Positions 63,846 through 64,000 of a stretch of 64,000 nt of DNA are shown here, one piece after another. Below the pieces are notes generated by a model. It was not told the DNA's origin and made no database searches. It was given only the letters and a program-made list of their open reading frames with translations. The DNA is taken from contig NZ_FCNZ02000003.1 in assembly GCF_001544495.1 (NCBI RefSeq), positions 282,536 through 346,535 of the forward strand, given 5' to 3'. Within the stretch, counting starts at the first letter, position 1. Each line of letters begins with the position of its first letter. The DNA comes from Caballeronia telluris. Lineage in GTDB: Bacteria > Pseudomonadota > Gammaproteobacteria > Burkholderiales > Burkholderiaceae. A program made the position numbers and the translations under genes.

Positions 63846-64000
63846 TTACAAATGATTCCTGGTGAAACGATCCTCGTAGAGGATCGCGAACTGGTTCATC
63901 GCAGCTTTCCAGTCATGCGCCGCGCGGCTCCAGTCGGCAGTGATATTGCGCAAGGCCAGCCACAGCAGTTTGGTCGCGGCCTCGTCCGTCGGGAAGTGAC
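63846..64000 (-). CDS. IS256-family transposase, C-terminal part (start outside window)
   Basis: The last 50 codons are visible: HFPTDEAATKLLWLALRNIT, then ADWSRAAHDWKAAMNQFAIL, then YEDRFTRNHL and stop. The W..a..DWK.A.NQF.I...DR pattern with a preceding helix is the conserved C-terminus of IS256-type DDE transposases. No frameshift is seen in the part that is visible, so the gene may be intact. Confidence 0.85.
   Translation of the reverse strand, partial: HFPTDEAATKLLWLALRNITADWSRAAHDWKAAMNQFAILYEDRFTRNHL

Larger units (their letters stand above)
63780..64000 (-). mobile_element. End of an IS256-family insertion sequence (cut by the window)
   Basis: The element's 3' end (transposase on the minus strand) lies in the window. 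The outer edge is placed at the GGGAGTGTCTG at 63780, which then runs AATTTTTGTGTGC as the terminal repeat should. Inside are a transposase stop, a hairpin and the C-terminal transposase codons. The copy at the other end, and the target duplication, lie outside the window, so the exact edge is a guess within a few bases. Confidence 0.75.

Overview
The window is a high-GC chromosomal segment from a beta-proteobacterium of the family Burkholderiaceae, most like Paraburkholderia, Caballeronia or Burkholderia. The grounds are gene content and order (ubiE/Tim44-like/ubiJ/ubiB, fmdB/DUF502/aspS/nudB, dusB-fis-purH-ruvCAB, pyrC/DUF3025/rnpB, rplM-rpsI-erpA), the strong G/C third-position bias and the very long antisense shadow frames. 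Nearly all of it looks like core genome. No tRNA, rRNA or CRISPR array was seen. The only clear mobile DNA is the end of an IS256-type element at the right edge.

Layout. 1-2.6 kb: end of an RpiR-type regulator, a D-aminoacylase and a RidA protein (N-acyl-D-amino acid use). 2.7-5.9 kb (minus): queF, a 5'-nucleotidase and ilvA. 6.4-16.4 kb: a giant FAD/Fe-S oxidoreductase, HIT and DUF971 proteins, then quinone genes ubiE, ubiJ and ubiB around a Tim44-like membrane protein, and a TPMT-like methyltransferase. 16.5-21.5 kb: fmdB, DUF502, aspS, nudB and a cardiolipin-synthase-like gene. 21.6-28.8 kb: a beta-oxidation cluster (TetR regulator, acyl-CoA dehydrogenase, fused 3-hydroxyacyl-CoA dehydrogenase/enoyl-CoA hydratase, thiolase, second hydratase). 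28.8-30.3 kb: fdhD and a nitrate-reductase-associated protein. 30.5-36.2 kb: a multi-PAS GGDEF-EAL protein, a thioesterase and an Atm1-like ABC exporter. 36.2-43.7 kb: narK, a LysR regulator, glutamate dehydrogenase and a four-gene glutamate/aspartate ABC importer. 43.8-48.2 kb: a YegP-like protein, a class II glutamine amidotransferase, pyrC, a DUF3025 gene, the RNase P RNA and an OsmC protein. 48.2-54.2 kb: a regulatory gap with a candidate small RNA, then rplM, rpsI, erpA, anmK, tyrS, dtd and a histidine phosphatase. 54.2-63.7 kb (minus): ruvB, ruvA, ruvC, purH, fis, dusB, a UbiH-family hydroxylase, pepP and an RNA methyltransferase; then the IS256 end.

The two most interesting signals are (1) a roughly 92-nt candidate RNA at about 48579-48670 upstream of rplM, with its own promoter and terminator and a 9-nt hairpin loop reading TCCTCCTTT, a copy of the 16S anti-Shine-Dalgarno tail; and (2) a LOV-type PAS domain inside the GGDEF-EAL protein at 30502-33603, which keeps the photo-adduct cysteine and flavin contacts at the spacing of plant LOV2 but has isoleucine in place of the signalling glutamine. 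The TetR gene of the fatty-acid cluster has two near-identical operators 21 bp apart, set on its own promoter.
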